64,000 nucleotides of DNA from Bacteroidales bacterium (GCA_020636835.1 JACJXC010000009.1:62001-126000), one strand, 5' to 3'. Counted from the stretch's first letter, positions 1-8,786 are shown. The notes: generated by a model from the letters alone, not told the origin. A program made the numbers and translations.

Positions 1-496
1 CACCGATAACCAAGTCAACCTTTCCCTTATAGCCGACTATGGCCTAAGCCGTGAAACAAAGGCAAAGAATTCCGAAATCCCCACCGACAGCGGGTTAATT
101 GGCGCATCGTACACCCTACGTCAAACCCAGTTGATAGAGAATATCCCAGAAGATTACCTAACGATAAACTCAGGGCTTGGCAAGGCCGATCCGAAAACAA
201 TACTAATAGTTCCGTTAACCTACGAAGACTCGGTTTGGGGCGTAATGGAGATAGCCTGTTTTAAACAGATTACAACTGCCGAGGTTCATTTCGCCGAAAA
301 GGTTGCGGCAATTACCGCCAGCAGCATAAACCTGGTTAAAATGAATGAGCAGAATATAATGCTAATCCGTCAGTTTGAAGAAAAATCAAAAGAGATGCAG
401 GAGAACCAGGATCGTTTACGCCAAAACCTCGAAGAGTTGGAAATGATGCGCGAGCAGTACGAAATGCTACGGGGAGAGTCCATACAAAACAATTAA
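1..496 (+). CDS. GAF-domain protein, C-terminal part
   Basis: Partial gene: the reading frame is open from base 2 at the left edge, so its start lies outside the window; the internal TTG at 131 is not a credible start. About 164 residues are visible. The first ~115 resemble the end of a GAF sensory domain, with the typical stretch around 'IVPLTYEDSVWGVMEIACF' followed by an amphipathic helix. The last ~50 residues are a charged coiled coil ending at a TAA at 494. GAF domains bind small ligands or act as dimer modules in signalling proteins. Its neighbours are two convergent SiaC-like genes, so it could be the input end of that pathway, but the missing N-terminus prevents any statement about kinase, phosphatase or cyclase activity. 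Confidence 0.7.
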   Translation, partial: TDNQVNLSLIADYGLSRETKAKNSEIPTDSGLIGASYTLRQTQLIENIPEDYLTINSGLGKADPKTILIVPLTYEDSVWGVMEIACFKQITTAEVHFAEKVAAITASSINLVKMNEQNIMLIRQFEEKSKEMQENQDRLRQNLEELEMMREQYEMLRGESIQNN

Positions 497-536
497 AAAT
501 TCAAAAGCACCAATTGGTGCTTTTGAATTTTTAATT
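491..536. terminator. Bidirectional terminator, 46-bp perfect palindrome
   Basis: A perfect 46-bp palindrome is centred between 513 and 514, with A/T-rich outer arms and a GCACC/GGTGC core. It lies exactly between two convergent genes: the TAA of the left gene (494-496) is inside it, and the stop of the right gene (535-537) overlaps its edge. On either strand the hairpin ends in a T-run, as expected for a Rho-independent terminator used in both directions. Confidence 0.85.
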
Positions 537-924
537 AATTCTGTTTCAATTCAATAAGATTAAACTCTACTCTACTGATAAGAGCCTTGTAATCGTTCCC
601 GGCAAAGTATATATCCTCATCGTCCTCCTCGAAATACCAATTAATAGTAACCTTGGTTCCAGTATCAATAGCCATCTTCTCAAATTTTTTCATGATATCA
701 AAAATGCGCTTCGAGGAGCTGGTGTTGAAATACTCAAACTTCATGTGTACCAATGTTTCGGGAAGCGGATTCTGGGCATACTCATCAATCCAGCGAAGAA
801 TTGGCTGGTAAAAATCGATCACATTTTCGGGAATCGATCGACCTTCCATCTTAATTACTCCAATCGTATGATCAAAGTTAACGAATGGAGTGGTAGCGGT
901 TTCTTTTAGTTCAAACTTTACCAT
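535..924 (-). CDS. SiaC-family (DUF1987) protein, copy A
   Basis: 129-residue DUF1987/SiaC-like protein. In Pseudomonas the SiaC protein is phosphorylated by the SiaB kinase, dephosphorylated by the SiaA phosphatase, and in its free form activates a diguanylate cyclase. I see the family core: an N-terminal strand region, 'GRSIPENVIDFYQPI', the 'EYFNTSSSKR' motif and the acidic 'WYFEEDDED' stretch. Thr68 of this copy sits at the family phospho-acceptor position. I chose the ATG at 924 rather than an upstream in-frame start at 945 because family members begin just before the 'TPFVNFD' stretch. Copy B lies 41 bp upstream of this start on the same strand, so the two are probably co-transcribed. 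Confidence 0.85.
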   Translation of the reverse strand: MVKFELKETATTPFVNFDHTIGVIKMEGRSIPENVIDFYQPILRWIDEYAQNPLPETLVHMKFEYFNTSSSKRIFDIMKKFEKMAIDTGTKVTINWYFEEDDEDIYFAGNDYKALISRVEFNLIELKQN

Positions 925-965
925 TAACGCCAGTTTTATTAACAAATATGCAAAAAAAAATTGAC

Positions 966-1475
966 TTACGAAAGTTCTTGCAAAATTAAGTAATCTTCGC
1001 CATGACCATTACGCACGATGGCATCCCAGTAACGAGCGGTGATAATTGCCTCGCTCCCACTTTTCTTGTTCCTAATCTTGATACGTTTTGCACGTTCCTT
1101 TTCGGCATCGAGCGCCACAAATGAAAATGGAACTTTAAGCACCGATTCGAAATCGCGACCTAACTGGGACATGGATTCATCGTCCTCCTCGTATTTCCAA
1201 ACAACAAGCACCTCGGTATTCTTACCATGGGCATCTTCAAACTTGCGGAGCAATTCATTTATATACTTATTGGAACTGCTGTTCGAGTACTCAAGGAATA
1301 TTTGAACCCGGGTATTTGTTGCCGGAGCCTTAATATAGGCTTCGATCCACTCCAACAAAGGTTGCCAAAACGAAAAAGGATCCTCAGAAATTGAACGACC
1401 CTCAATCTCCAAAATTCCATTCTCGTTAAAGCTAACGTAAGGGCAATCAACCGTTTTGTCAATAAGAATACCCAT
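966..1475 (-). CDS. SiaC-family (DUF1987) protein, copy B with C-terminal extension
   Basis: 169-residue paralogue of copy A. Residues 1-125 are the DUF1987 core ('GRSISEDPFSFWQPLLEWI', 'EYSNSSSNKY', 'WKYEEDDES'). The family phospho-acceptor position holds Ser66 instead of Thr. Unlike the other three copies in this window it carries about 40 extra C-terminal residues, rich in Lys/Arg at first ('KERAKRIKIRNKK') and then mixed, for which I recognise no domain. It is the promoter-proximal gene of a two-gene run with copy A. A partner-switch role is inferred from family membership; the extension might give it a separate target. Confidence 0.82.
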   Translation of the reverse strand: MGILIDKTVDCPYVSFNENGILEIEGRSISEDPFSFWQPLLEWIEAYIKAPATNTRVQIFLEYSNSSSNKYINELLRKFEDAHGKNTEVLVVWKYEEDDESMSQLGRDFESVLKVPFSFVALDAEKERAKRIKIRNKKSGSEAIITARYWDAIVRNGHGEDYLILQELS

Positions 1476-1584
1476 TTGAAACTTTTCGTTAATTGTTTAA
1501 AGATACGATTTCGGCAGTAATTTGTCAAAAATATTACTTTTTTTTTACCAATAGGCATTTTCAAGCTATAAACGAAAACTTTTG

Positions 1585-3036
1585 TTAATCGGATAACGAT
1601 GCCTTTGTAAAAAACGACAATAACTCCCGCAAACGGATTAACCTCGACACAAACGCCGATGCAAGGGCTGTGATAATTGCCAGTACGTAGGCCACACCAC
1701 TATGCACTCCCGATTGCCGCCACAGCATCGAAGCCACAACGGCCAAAATCACAAACGCAATACATTTACCCACAAATAAGTAGTTTACCCCAAACCGAAA
1801 CCCCTTAAAAACCAACCATAGCGACAGTAGTGCCACCATCATATTTGTACCAAGGTTGCCCCATGCAGCCCCTACCGTGCCATAACTATTCACAAGGATA
1901 ACCTGAAGACTTATACTCACCAACACGGCAACAGCCGAAAGTTTATTCAAATTTCGTAAATCGCCACGAGCCGTTAAAAGCGTGCCAAATATATAGCCCA
2001 ATGCAATAAACACAAATGAACCCATTAAAATTCCAAGAATGATTGACGAATGCTGAGCATGCTCAATGTACAACCAATTCATAATATCGCCACGGAAAAA
2101 AATTGTGGGAATAGCTAGGGATAACACCGGAATCATCAGTATTAAAGCAGAAAAACCGACAAATGCACCCAATTTTGAACGATTCTTAATCATCCGGGAA
2201 TAGATTGGAAGCAACAAGCTGGCAAAAAGATACGGAAACATATTGGCCGCATCGAGCAACCGGAAGGCCTGGGCATACACCCCCGCAGCCTCGCTCCCGC
2301 CAGGCATTATCCGCTCAATGGCAATTGAGTCTACCCGCCCATACAGCATCATCAAAAGCATCAGAATTGCATACGGAATGCTCTTACGCAGCGTGGAAAT
2401 GGAAAATGGAATATCAATTCGAAATGCAATCTTTCCCGCCTTACTAACAACCACCACAAATACGATGATGGCAGTTAACACATACGACATTGTTTGCACA
2501 AGCACAAAAATCTCTACAGAGAAATCGACAGGTACAAGCTGAGTCCACAACAACAAGCCACAAATCAGAATCATAAGGCTCTTATCGACAACCGACAGCA
2601 TACTGTCGAGCCGAAAAAGTTGCAACCCGCTCAAATTCGACCGGAGGTAAAGAATAAGCGACGACAAAAACTGGTTTAACACCAACAATAGCAGAATGCT
2701 CAACTGCCGCCCACAATACCCCAAAAAAAGCGCCGCACACAACGTAACAACCCCATATAATAAAGCCAGTAAAAATCGAAGCCCAACAATATTAGCCAAA
2801 TACTTATCCAGCAACTGAGGATGACGGCTAATCTCGCGGTTATTGAAATTAGTTATGCCGAAATCGAGCAGAATGCTGAATATAATGGAGAAGTTAAATA
2901 AGGTGTAGAACAACCCGTATTCCTGAGCCCCTAGCATATTCTGCACGGACCGGTCGATCCCAAAAATCCAGAATGGCTTAACCACCAGGTTCACCGCTAA
3001 CAGCAGCAGAAGGTTTGTTGTAAAAATTCGCTTCAC
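1585..3036 (-). CDS. Polysaccharide/lipid-linked oligosaccharide flippase (MOP superfamily)
   Basis: 483-residue integral membrane protein with about 12-14 hydrophobic segments from the N-terminus on, the size and layout of Wzx/RfbX-type flippases that move undecaprenyl-linked sugar repeat units across the inner membrane. The N-terminal part ('GAQEYGLFYTLFNFSIIFS' followed by 'LLDFGITNFNNREISR') is characteristic of the family. It faces a divergently transcribed glycosyltransferase across 209 bp, which fits a small glycan-assembly locus, although no polymerase or other sugar gene is close by. The substrate cannot be read from sequence. Confidence 0.85.
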   Translation of the reverse strand: MKRIFTTNLLLLLAVNLVVKPFWIFGIDRSVQNMLGAQEYGLFYTLFNFSIIFSILLDFGITNFNNREISRHPQLLDKYLANIVGLRFLLALLYGVVTLCAALFLGYCGRQLSILLLLVLNQFLSSLILYLRSNLSGLQLFRLDSMLSVVDKSLMILICGLLLWTQLVPVDFSVEIFVLVQTMSYVLTAIIVFVVVVSKAGKIAFRIDIPFSISTLRKSIPYAILMLLMMLYGRVDSIAIERIMPGGSEAAGVYAQAFRLLDAANMFPYLFASLLLPIYSRMIKNRSKLGAFVGFSALILMIPVLSLAIPTIFFRGDIMNWLYIEHAQHSSIILGILMGSFVFIALGYIFGTLLTARGDLRNLNKLSAVAVLVSISLQVILVNSYGTVGAAWGNLGTNMMVALLSLWLVFKGFRFGVNYLFVGKCIAFVILAVVASMLWRQSGVHSGVAYVLAIITALASAFVSRLIRLRELLSFFTKASLSD

Positions 3037-3245
3037 TTCAACTAAATTTCTCCAAACCTACACGTTTTTTCATAAAAACACTCATCGGGCAAAAAAAATG
3101 TGTTGACGCCTCACCGAAAACCAACATTTCGCGATCCATATAGATCCCTGATTATCAGCAAACCAGGCATATTCAACGAATGTTATACCCCATTAACTAT
3201 TGCTATTTGACATAAAAATGATGTAATTAGCTGTAAATTTTAAAA

Positions 3246-4382
3246 ATGCGTATTGCGGTCAACACCCGGCTACTACTCAAGGATAAACTCGAAGGCATAG
3301 GTTGGTTCACGTTTGAGAACTTTATACGGATTACCCGCCAGCACCCCGAGCACCATTTCTATTTCCTATTCGACAGACCGTACAGCAACGATTTTATTTT
3401 TAGCGATAATATAACACCCGTGGTGCTTGCCCCGCAATCGAGGCATCCTTTACTATGGTACATCTGGTTCGAATGGTCTGTTACCCGATTCCTGAAAAAG
3501 AATAAAATCGACATTTTTGTATCGCCCGATGGTTACCTGTCGCTAAAATCGACCATTCCGCAGATATCCGTTATTCACGATATAAACTTTTATCACACCC
3601 CACAAGGATTGCCGCGCCTAACATCGTGGTACCTAAATCACTACTTTCCCATTTTTGCGCAAAAAGCAACCCGGATTGTAACGGTAAGCCAGGCCTCCAA
3701 ATCCGATATTGTAAACTGCTACAAGGTACACCCCAATAAAATTGATGTGGTATATAATGGAGCCGGGGATATTTTCAGCCCCTTAACCGAAACCGAAATT
3801 GCGGCTACCCGGCGCGAAATATCCCGTAATGCTCCATACTTTGTGTTTGTAGGGGCCTTTAATCCCCGGAAAAATGTGGATGGGCTCATACAGGCATACA
3901 GCATTTTCAGAAACAAAACCCACGCCAACGTTAAATTACTACTAGTGGGAGAGCCAATGTTTAAAACCCAATCGATTAAAAATACATTTGAGCAAAGCCC
4001 ATACAAAGCCGATATTATTTTTGCAGGACGCAAGGAGCTAAATGCGCTGCGCAATATTATTGGAGCATCGCTGGCAATGATTTACCCATCGCTGTTCGAG
4101 GGGTTTGGCATACCAATACTCGAGGCCATGAAGTGCGATATCCCCCTGGCCGTATCGGAAACCACATCGATGCCCGAGGTGGCTGGCAGTGCTGCCATTT
4201 ACTTCAACCCCAACGATACTAACACCATAGCCAACGCCATGGAACGGCTTTGGAACGAACCCGAGTTAAGAGCATTGCTTGTTCAAAATGCCCGAATCCA
4301 AAAACTGAAATTTAGCTGGGACAACTCAGCCAGCAACCTATACAATAGCATAATAACCAGCACAAAGGACTGTCGACAATGA
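3246..4382 (+). CDS. Glycosyltransferase family 4 (GT-B fold)
   Basis: 378-residue retaining glycosyltransferase of the GT4 type, which transfers a sugar from a nucleotide-sugar donor. The acceptor domain starts 'MRIAVNTRLLL' with the usual glycine-rich stretch after it. The donor-binding half begins near 'FVFVGAFNPRKNVDGLIQA' and contains the EX7E signature in 'SLFEGFGIPILEAM', followed by 'TSMPEVAGSAAIYFNPND'. Cytoplasmic or peripheral on the inner membrane. It overlaps RNase HII downstream by four bases (ATGA at 4379-4382), so the two are probably translationally coupled. The divergent flippase suggests cell-surface glycan synthesis. Confidence 0.9.
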   Translation: MRIAVNTRLLLKDKLEGIGWFTFENFIRITRQHPEHHFYFLFDRPYSNDFIFSDNITPVVLAPQSRHPLLWYIWFEWSVTRFLKKNKIDIFVSPDGYLSLKSTIPQISVIHDINFYHTPQGLPRLTSWYLNHYFPIFAQKATRIVTVSQASKSDIVNCYKVHPNKIDVVYNGAGDIFSPLTETEIAATRREISRNAPYFVFVGAFNPRKNVDGLIQAYSIFRNKTHANVKLLLVGEPMFKTQSIKNTFEQSPYKADIIFAGRKELNALRNIIGASLAMIYPSLFEGFGIPILEAMKCDIPLAVSETTSMPEVAGSAAIYFNPNDTNTIANAMERLWNEPELRALLVQNARIQKLKFSWDNSASNLYNSIITSTKDCRQ

Positions 4383-4996
4383 AAACCTACCTAAAAATAG
4401 GTGTTACCGAAGCAGGCTGCGACGAGGCCGGTAGAGGATGCCTCGCCGGACCAGTGTTTGCCGCAGCGGTTATTCTGCCTGCCAATTTCACCCACCCCCT
4501 TATTAATGACTCCAAGCAACTATCGGCTAAAAATCGTGAAACGCTTCGAAAAGTAATCGAAAGCAACGCCCTAGATTGGGCTGTAGCGCAAGTTGACAAC
4601 GTGGAGATTGATAAAATCAACATCCTTAACGCATCGATACTGGCCATGCACAAAGCCATTGATGGACTTAAAAAGACCACACCCGAACACCTACTCATCG
4701 ATGGAAATCGCTTTAAAAACTACAACAGCATACCGCATACCTGCGTGGTGCATGGCGATGCAATATACCAATCCATTGCGGCAGCATCGATACTGGCCAA
4801 AACTTACCGCGACGAGTTTATGCTAAACCTAAGCTCGCAGTTCCCTCAGTATAAATGGGACGAGAACATGGGCTACCCCACAAAATCGCACCGACAAGCC
4901 ATTGTGGAACACGGGGTAACTCCTTACCACCGGCTGTCGTACCGACTCCTAAACCCCGACACACAGCTAAAATTACCCATTGACTTTAAACCATAA
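4379..4996 (+). CDS. rnhB: Ribonuclease HII
   Basis: 205-residue RNase HII, which cuts the RNA strand of RNA-DNA hybrids and starts removal of single ribonucleotides from DNA. The diagnostic 'GCDEAGRGCLAGPV' motif near residues 14-27 supplies two of the catalytic acids; further conserved elements are 'NDSKQLSAK', 'LIDGNRF', 'GDAIYQSIAAASILAK' and 'YPTKSHRQAI' near the C-terminus. Length is normal for the family. The ATG overlaps the stop of the preceding glycosyltransferase, an operon arrangement with no obvious functional link. A second, unrelated RNase H (type I) is encoded at 53764-54396. Confidence 0.95.
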   Translation: MKTYLKIGVTEAGCDEAGRGCLAGPVFAAAVILPANFTHPLINDSKQLSAKNRETLRKVIESNALDWAVAQVDNVEIDKINILNASILAMHKAIDGLKKTTPEHLLIDGNRFKNYNSIPHTCVVHGDAIYQSIAAASILAKTYRDEFMLNLSSQFPQYKWDENMGYPTKSHRQAIVEHGVTPYHRLSYRLLNPDTQLKLPIDFKP

Positions 4997-5047
4997 AACC
5001 ACTACATTGTCGAACCTTTCAAACAATTAACTATAATAACTGTAACA

Positions 5048-7198
5048 ATGAAAAAACGCTTGCTAATTTTAGTTTCCGGATTACTTTTCACATTCGGAAC
5101 AATAGCCCGCGCCGATGAAGGCATGTGGCTACTACCCTTGCTCAAACAGCTCAACATTGAGGTGATGCAGCAAAAGGGCTTTAAGCTCTCCGCCGAGGAT
5201 ATTTACAACGTAAATAACTCGAGCCTGAAGGATGCCGTAATCATATTTGGCCGGGGATGTACTGGCGAAATAGTTTCGGAAAAGGGCTTAATCCTCACCA
5301 ACCACCACTGCGGATATGGTGCTATTCAACAGCACAGCACTCCGGAGCACGATTACCTTGCCGACGGGTTCTGGGCTAACACATTGCAAGACGAAATCCC
5401 CACGCCAGGCCTAACCGCAACATTCCTTGTTCGGATTGAGGATGTTACCAGCAAAGTAAACGAGGCCGTGAACAATGGGATGACCGAGGCAGAACGCGAC
5501 AAAGCCATTGCCGAAGCTGGCCAAAAAATTGCCAAGGAAGCTACCGACGGAACACACTACCGCGGAAGAGTTCAGAGCTTCTTCGGCGGAAACCAATTTT
5601 TCCTCCTGGTTTACGAAGAGTTTACCGATGTTCGTATGGTTGGCGCGCCCCCCTCATCAATCGGCAAGTTCGGAGCCGACACCGATAACTGGATGTGGCC
5701 CCGCCACACCGGCGATTTCTCGGTATTCCGCATCTACGCCGATAAAGAGAACAAACCAGCCAAGTACTCAACCGACAACGTACCCTACAAACCCAAGCAT
5801 TCGCTCCCAATTTCACTTAAAGGCGTAAAAAAAGGAGATTTTGCAATGATTATGGGATACCCTGGCAGCACCCAGCGCTACATGACCTCGCAGGAAGTGG
5901 ATGAACGCATGAAAATTAGCAACGCCAACAGAATATTCGTAAGGGGTATCCGCCAGGAAATCCTACTTAAGGATATGCGTGCCGACAAAGCTATCAATAT
6001 TAAATATGCCTCTAAGTATGCCGGATCCAGCAACTACTGGAAAAACTCCATCGGAATGAACAAAGCTCTAAAACGCCTAAAAGTATATGATTACAAGAAG
6101 GCTAACGAAGCGGAGTTCACCAAATGGGTAAATGCAGATCCTGAGAGGGTGAAAAAATACGGCGAAGCCTTAACCCTTATAAACCAAGCAGTAGCCGAAC
6201 GCAAGGATTACTTACACTCGCTACAGTACATCTCCGAGTCGCTACTGAGCGGAACCGAAATTTTTCAGATTGCCGGAGCAGGCGAAAAGCTTGAAGAGGC
6301 ACTAGCTCAAAACAACAAAGAGGAAGTTGCAAAAATAGCATCAACCCTAAAAAATCGGGCTCCAGGTTTCTACAAAAACTACAATGCCGAAACCGATCGG
6401 AAAGTGGCCAAAGCTATGTTTAGAATATTTGCTGAAAACGTAGCTCAACAGTACCACCCCGATATTTTTACCACCATCCAAACAAAGTACAAAAACGATT
6501 TCGACAAATATGTTGACGAGATGTACAACAAGTCCATCTTTGTTGACTCCACCAAGCTATTCGCATTCCTGTCGAAACCAAACCTTAAGGCTCTAAAGAA
6601 AGATCCAGCCTACATCGCAGCCAAGAGCATATTTGCCAAGATGGACGTGATTAGGAAAAACATAGAACCCATGGACGACAAACTGCAGAAGGGTCAACGC
6701 CTTTTCATTGCGGGTATCCTGGAAATGAACCAAGGCAAAGCCATGTATCCCGATGCGAACTTTACCATGCGCCTTACCTATGGCGAAGTTAAAGATTACT
6801 ACCCCATGGATGCTGTACACTACGACCACCTAACCACCCTCGAAGGGGTTATGGAAAAAGAAGATCCCGATAACTGGGAGTTTGTAGTTCCCCAAAAACT
6901 AAAAGAGCTGTACCAAACCAAAAACTACGGACGCTACGCCGAGGATGGGAAAATGCCTGTGGCCTTTATCTCCACCAACGACATTACCGGAGGTAACTCG
7001 GGTAGCCCTGTAATGAATAACAATGGAGAATTGATAGGGATTGCCTTTGATGGCAACTGGGAAGCCATGAGTGGCGATATCGTATTTGAAAAGAATATGC
7101 AACGCACCATCTCGGTGGATATCCGTTACGTACTTTTCATAATCGACAAATTTGCCGGAGCAACCCGCCTGGTTGACGAAATGAAAATTATACAATAA
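5048..7198 (+). CDS. S46 family dipeptidyl-peptidase, DPP7-like
   Basis: 716-residue secreted serine peptidase of family S46 (DPP7/DPP11), which removes dipeptides from oligopeptide N-termini in the periplasm. A signal peptide spans residues 1-22 (cleavage after 'ARA'). The chymotrypsin-like catalytic parts are visible: the His in 'TNHHCGYG' (86-87), the Asp region 'HTGDFSVFRIY', and Ser653 in 'GGNSGSPV'. The long helical domain typical of the family lies between. At the S1-specificity position in 'FDGNWEA' the residue is Gly669; DPP11 enzymes have Arg there and prefer Asp/Glu, so preference for hydrophobic P1 residues (DPP7-like) is predicted. Single gene, closed by a strong terminator. Confidence 0.92.
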   Translation: MKKRLLILVSGLLFTFGTIARADEGMWLLPLLKQLNIEVMQQKGFKLSAEDIYNVNNSSLKDAVIIFGRGCTGEIVSEKGLILTNHHCGYGAIQQHSTPEHDYLADGFWANTLQDEIPTPGLTATFLVRIEDVTSKVNEAVNNGMTEAERDKAIAEAGQKIAKEATDGTHYRGRVQSFFGGNQFFLLVYEEFTDVRMVGAPPSSIGKFGADTDNWMWPRHTGDFSVFRIYADKENKPAKYSTDNVPYKPKHSLPISLKGVKKGDFAMIMGYPGSTQRYMTSQEVDERMKISNANRIFVRGIRQEILLKDMRADKAINIKYASKYAGSSNYWKNSIGMNKALKRLKVYDYKKANEAEFTKWVNADPERVKKYGEALTLINQAVAERKDYLHSLQYISESLLSGTEIFQIAGAGEKLEEALAQNNKEEVAKIASTLKNRAPGFYKNYNAETDRKVAKAMFRIFAENVAQQYHPDIFTTIQTKYKNDFDKYVDEMYNKSIFVDSTKLFAFLSKPNLKALKKDPAYIAAKSIFAKMDVIRKNIEPMDDKLQKGQRLFIAGILEMNQGKAMYPDANFTMRLTYGEVKDYYPMDAVHYDHLTTLEGVMEKEDPDNWEFVVPQKLKELYQTKNYGRYAEDGKMPVAFISTNDITGGNSGSPVMNNNGELIGIAFDGNWEAMSGDIVFEKNMQRTISVDIRYVLFIIDKFAGATRLVDEMKIIQ

Positions 7199-7214
7199 CA
7201 CACTAAAACGCAAG

Positions 7215-7244
7215 AAAAGGAGGGTAAAACACCCTCCTTTTTTC
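7215..7244 (+). terminator. Rho-independent terminator after the S46 peptidase gene
   Basis: An 11-bp stem (7215-7225 with 7231-7241; core GGAGGGT/ACCCTCC) with a five-base loop AAAAC is followed by T residues, 17 bp after the stop codon. Confidence 0.85.
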
Positions 7245-7411
7245 ATAACACACAACTCTGAATTCGTAAATACGATTCCGCAATTCGTCAAAATATTAAC
7301 TTTCTACTACAAAATAACAGGTTAAACGCATTAAAAACCACATTTTTTTTGTAATTTTTGCCTCAAATCCAAATTGATTCCTAAATTTGGTACAAATTAC
7401 GAATTGCACAC

Positions 7412-7930
7412 GTGGAAAAAAAAGAAGTACTTATAAGTCACTACGGCACGCTCTCCTACGAAGAGATAGGATATTTGCTGAATAAAATGACAGCGATATT
7501 GGATAGGTATGCCCTGGGCATCACTGTCAAAAAAAAGGTTTACGCTGCAATGGTGGAAAGCTTAGAGAACATCTACAAACACCAAGATATTATCGAGAAC
7601 AACAACAGCTATCTGCCCAAGTTTAGCTTGCAGTTGGACGATAAGCACATCTGCCTTACAGTGTCAAATTCGCTGCTCAAAGCAAAAACAGCATCGCTGA
7701 GGGAAAGATTGAACACGGTAAACCAGCTCGATAAAAATGGGCTTAAGGATTACTACAAAGAGATTATTCTCAGCGGCAATGTATCGCAAAAAGGCGGGGC
7801 GGGTCTTGGAATTGTGAACATCGCAAAGGTTACCGAAAATAAACTTGAGTACACCTTTGATGAAGTAGCTCCGGATTATGCCTACTTCACCTTAAAAATT
7901 AAGGTTTTACATAACTCCACACAACTCTAG
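7412..7930 (+). CDS. SiaB-family protein kinase
   Basis: 172-residue protein of the SiaB type, a GHKL-like kinase that phosphorylates SiaC (DUF1987) proteins and so switches their partner binding. The conserved parts are 'KMTAILDRYALG' and 'VYAAMVESLENIYKH' near the N-terminus, and the glycine-rich 'SQKGGAGLGIVNIAKV' near residue 125, which resembles the ATP-lid region of GHKL ATPases. The start is a GTG at 7412. Its stop is followed after four bases by a SiaC-like gene and then a second one, so kinase and substrates are very probably one operon. A near-consensus -7 box (TAATTTTTG) lies about 60 bp upstream. No matching SiaA phosphatase or diguanylate cyclase is in view. Confidence 0.82.
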   Translation: MEKKEVLISHYGTLSYEEIGYLLNKMTAILDRYALGITVKKKVYAAMVESLENIYKHQDIIENNNSYLPKFSLQLDDKHICLTVSNSLLKAKTASLRERLNTVNQLDKNGLKDYYKEIILSGNVSQKGGAGLGIVNIAKVTENKLEYTFDEVAPDYAYFTLKIKVLHNSTQL

Positions 7931-7934
7931 TATT

Positions 7935-8345
7935 ATGGAATCATTATACATAGAACCCACCGAATTCACACCAAGAGTGTTCCTCGATCCCGTTAATTCA
8001 GTTTTTGAGATCTCGGGATTCTCCAGACCCGAAAACGTAGTCGGCTTTTACAAACCCATCATTAAATGGCTCGAGGAATACAACGACTCCGTGCTTTCGC
8101 AAAACACGGAGTTCAACCGAAGCAACCTGGTGGTTAATCTGAAAATGACCTACTTCAATTCGGCCTCGTCTAAGTTTTTACTCGACATACTGCTGGAGTT
8201 CATGAAATTCCACTCCAAAGGCAATTCCATTGAAATAAACTGGTTTTACGACGAAGACGATGACGAAATACTGGAATCGGGGGAGGAAATCGCCGAAATG
8301 ATAAACTACTCGTTCAACTTCATCCCCATTGCGCCCAACTCCTAG
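7935..8345 (+). CDS. SiaC-family (DUF1987) protein, copy C
   Basis: 136-residue DUF1987 protein directly behind the SiaB-like kinase (four-base gap). Family landmarks are 'FSRPENVVGFYKPIIKWLEE', 'TYFNSASSKFLLD' and the acidic 'FYDEDDDEILESGEE'. The phospho-acceptor position of the family is Ser76 here. It is the obvious substrate of the adjacent kinase. The core matches copy D more closely than A or B (both share 'SRPENV..FY.PII.WL'), suggesting a recent tandem duplication within this operon. Confidence 0.87.
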   Translation: MESLYIEPTEFTPRVFLDPVNSVFEISGFSRPENVVGFYKPIIKWLEEYNDSVLSQNTEFNRSNLVVNLKMTYFNSASSKFLLDILLEFMKFHSKGNSIEINWFYDEDDDEILESGEEIAEMINYSFNFIPIAPNS

Positions 8346-8381
8346 ATTCAGATTACTCAACCAACTATATATCGAGATTCT

Positions 8382-8786
8382 ATGAATCCTCTAAAAATAG
8401 AACAAACCAACGTTTCCCCATTAGTTAACTTCAACCCAACCCTTGGCATATATGTTATGGCGGGATACTCTCGTCCCGAAAATGTTAGAGACTTTTACAT
8501 GCCCATCATTGATTGGTTAAGCGAATTCAAGGACTCGCTTTGCCAAAGCAAAAACAAGGGCGAAATGTTAAGCCACATCGATTTCGATTTCAAGTTTATC
8601 TACTTCAACTCATCGTCGGCGAAGTTCCTTTACGATATCGTTATCATACTTAACGAAATGCAAAAACTCAGCCTCCCCATCAGCATCAACTGGCACTTCG
8701 ACAAGGAGGACGATGAGCTTCGCGAAGCCGGCGAGGAGCTCTCCGACATGGCTCAAGTTCCATTTAAATTTATTGAGATAAACTAA
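8382..8786 (+). CDS. SiaC-family (DUF1987) protein, copy D
   Basis: 134-residue DUF1987 protein, third gene of the SiaB run, 36 bp after copy C. Landmarks: 'YSRPENVRDFYMPIIDWL', 'IYFNSSSAKFLYD', and 'WHFDKEDDELREAGEEL'. Ser77 occupies the phospho-acceptor position. Two SiaC-like substrates for one kinase, with two more 7 kb away, suggests a branched switch. Its downstream effector is not evident from the neighbourhood. Confidence 0.87.
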   Translation: MNPLKIEQTNVSPLVNFNPTLGIYVMAGYSRPENVRDFYMPIIDWLSEFKDSLCQSKNKGEMLSHIDFDFKFIYFNSSSAKFLYDIVIILNEMQKLSLPISINWHFDKEDDELREAGEELSDMAQVPFKFIEIN

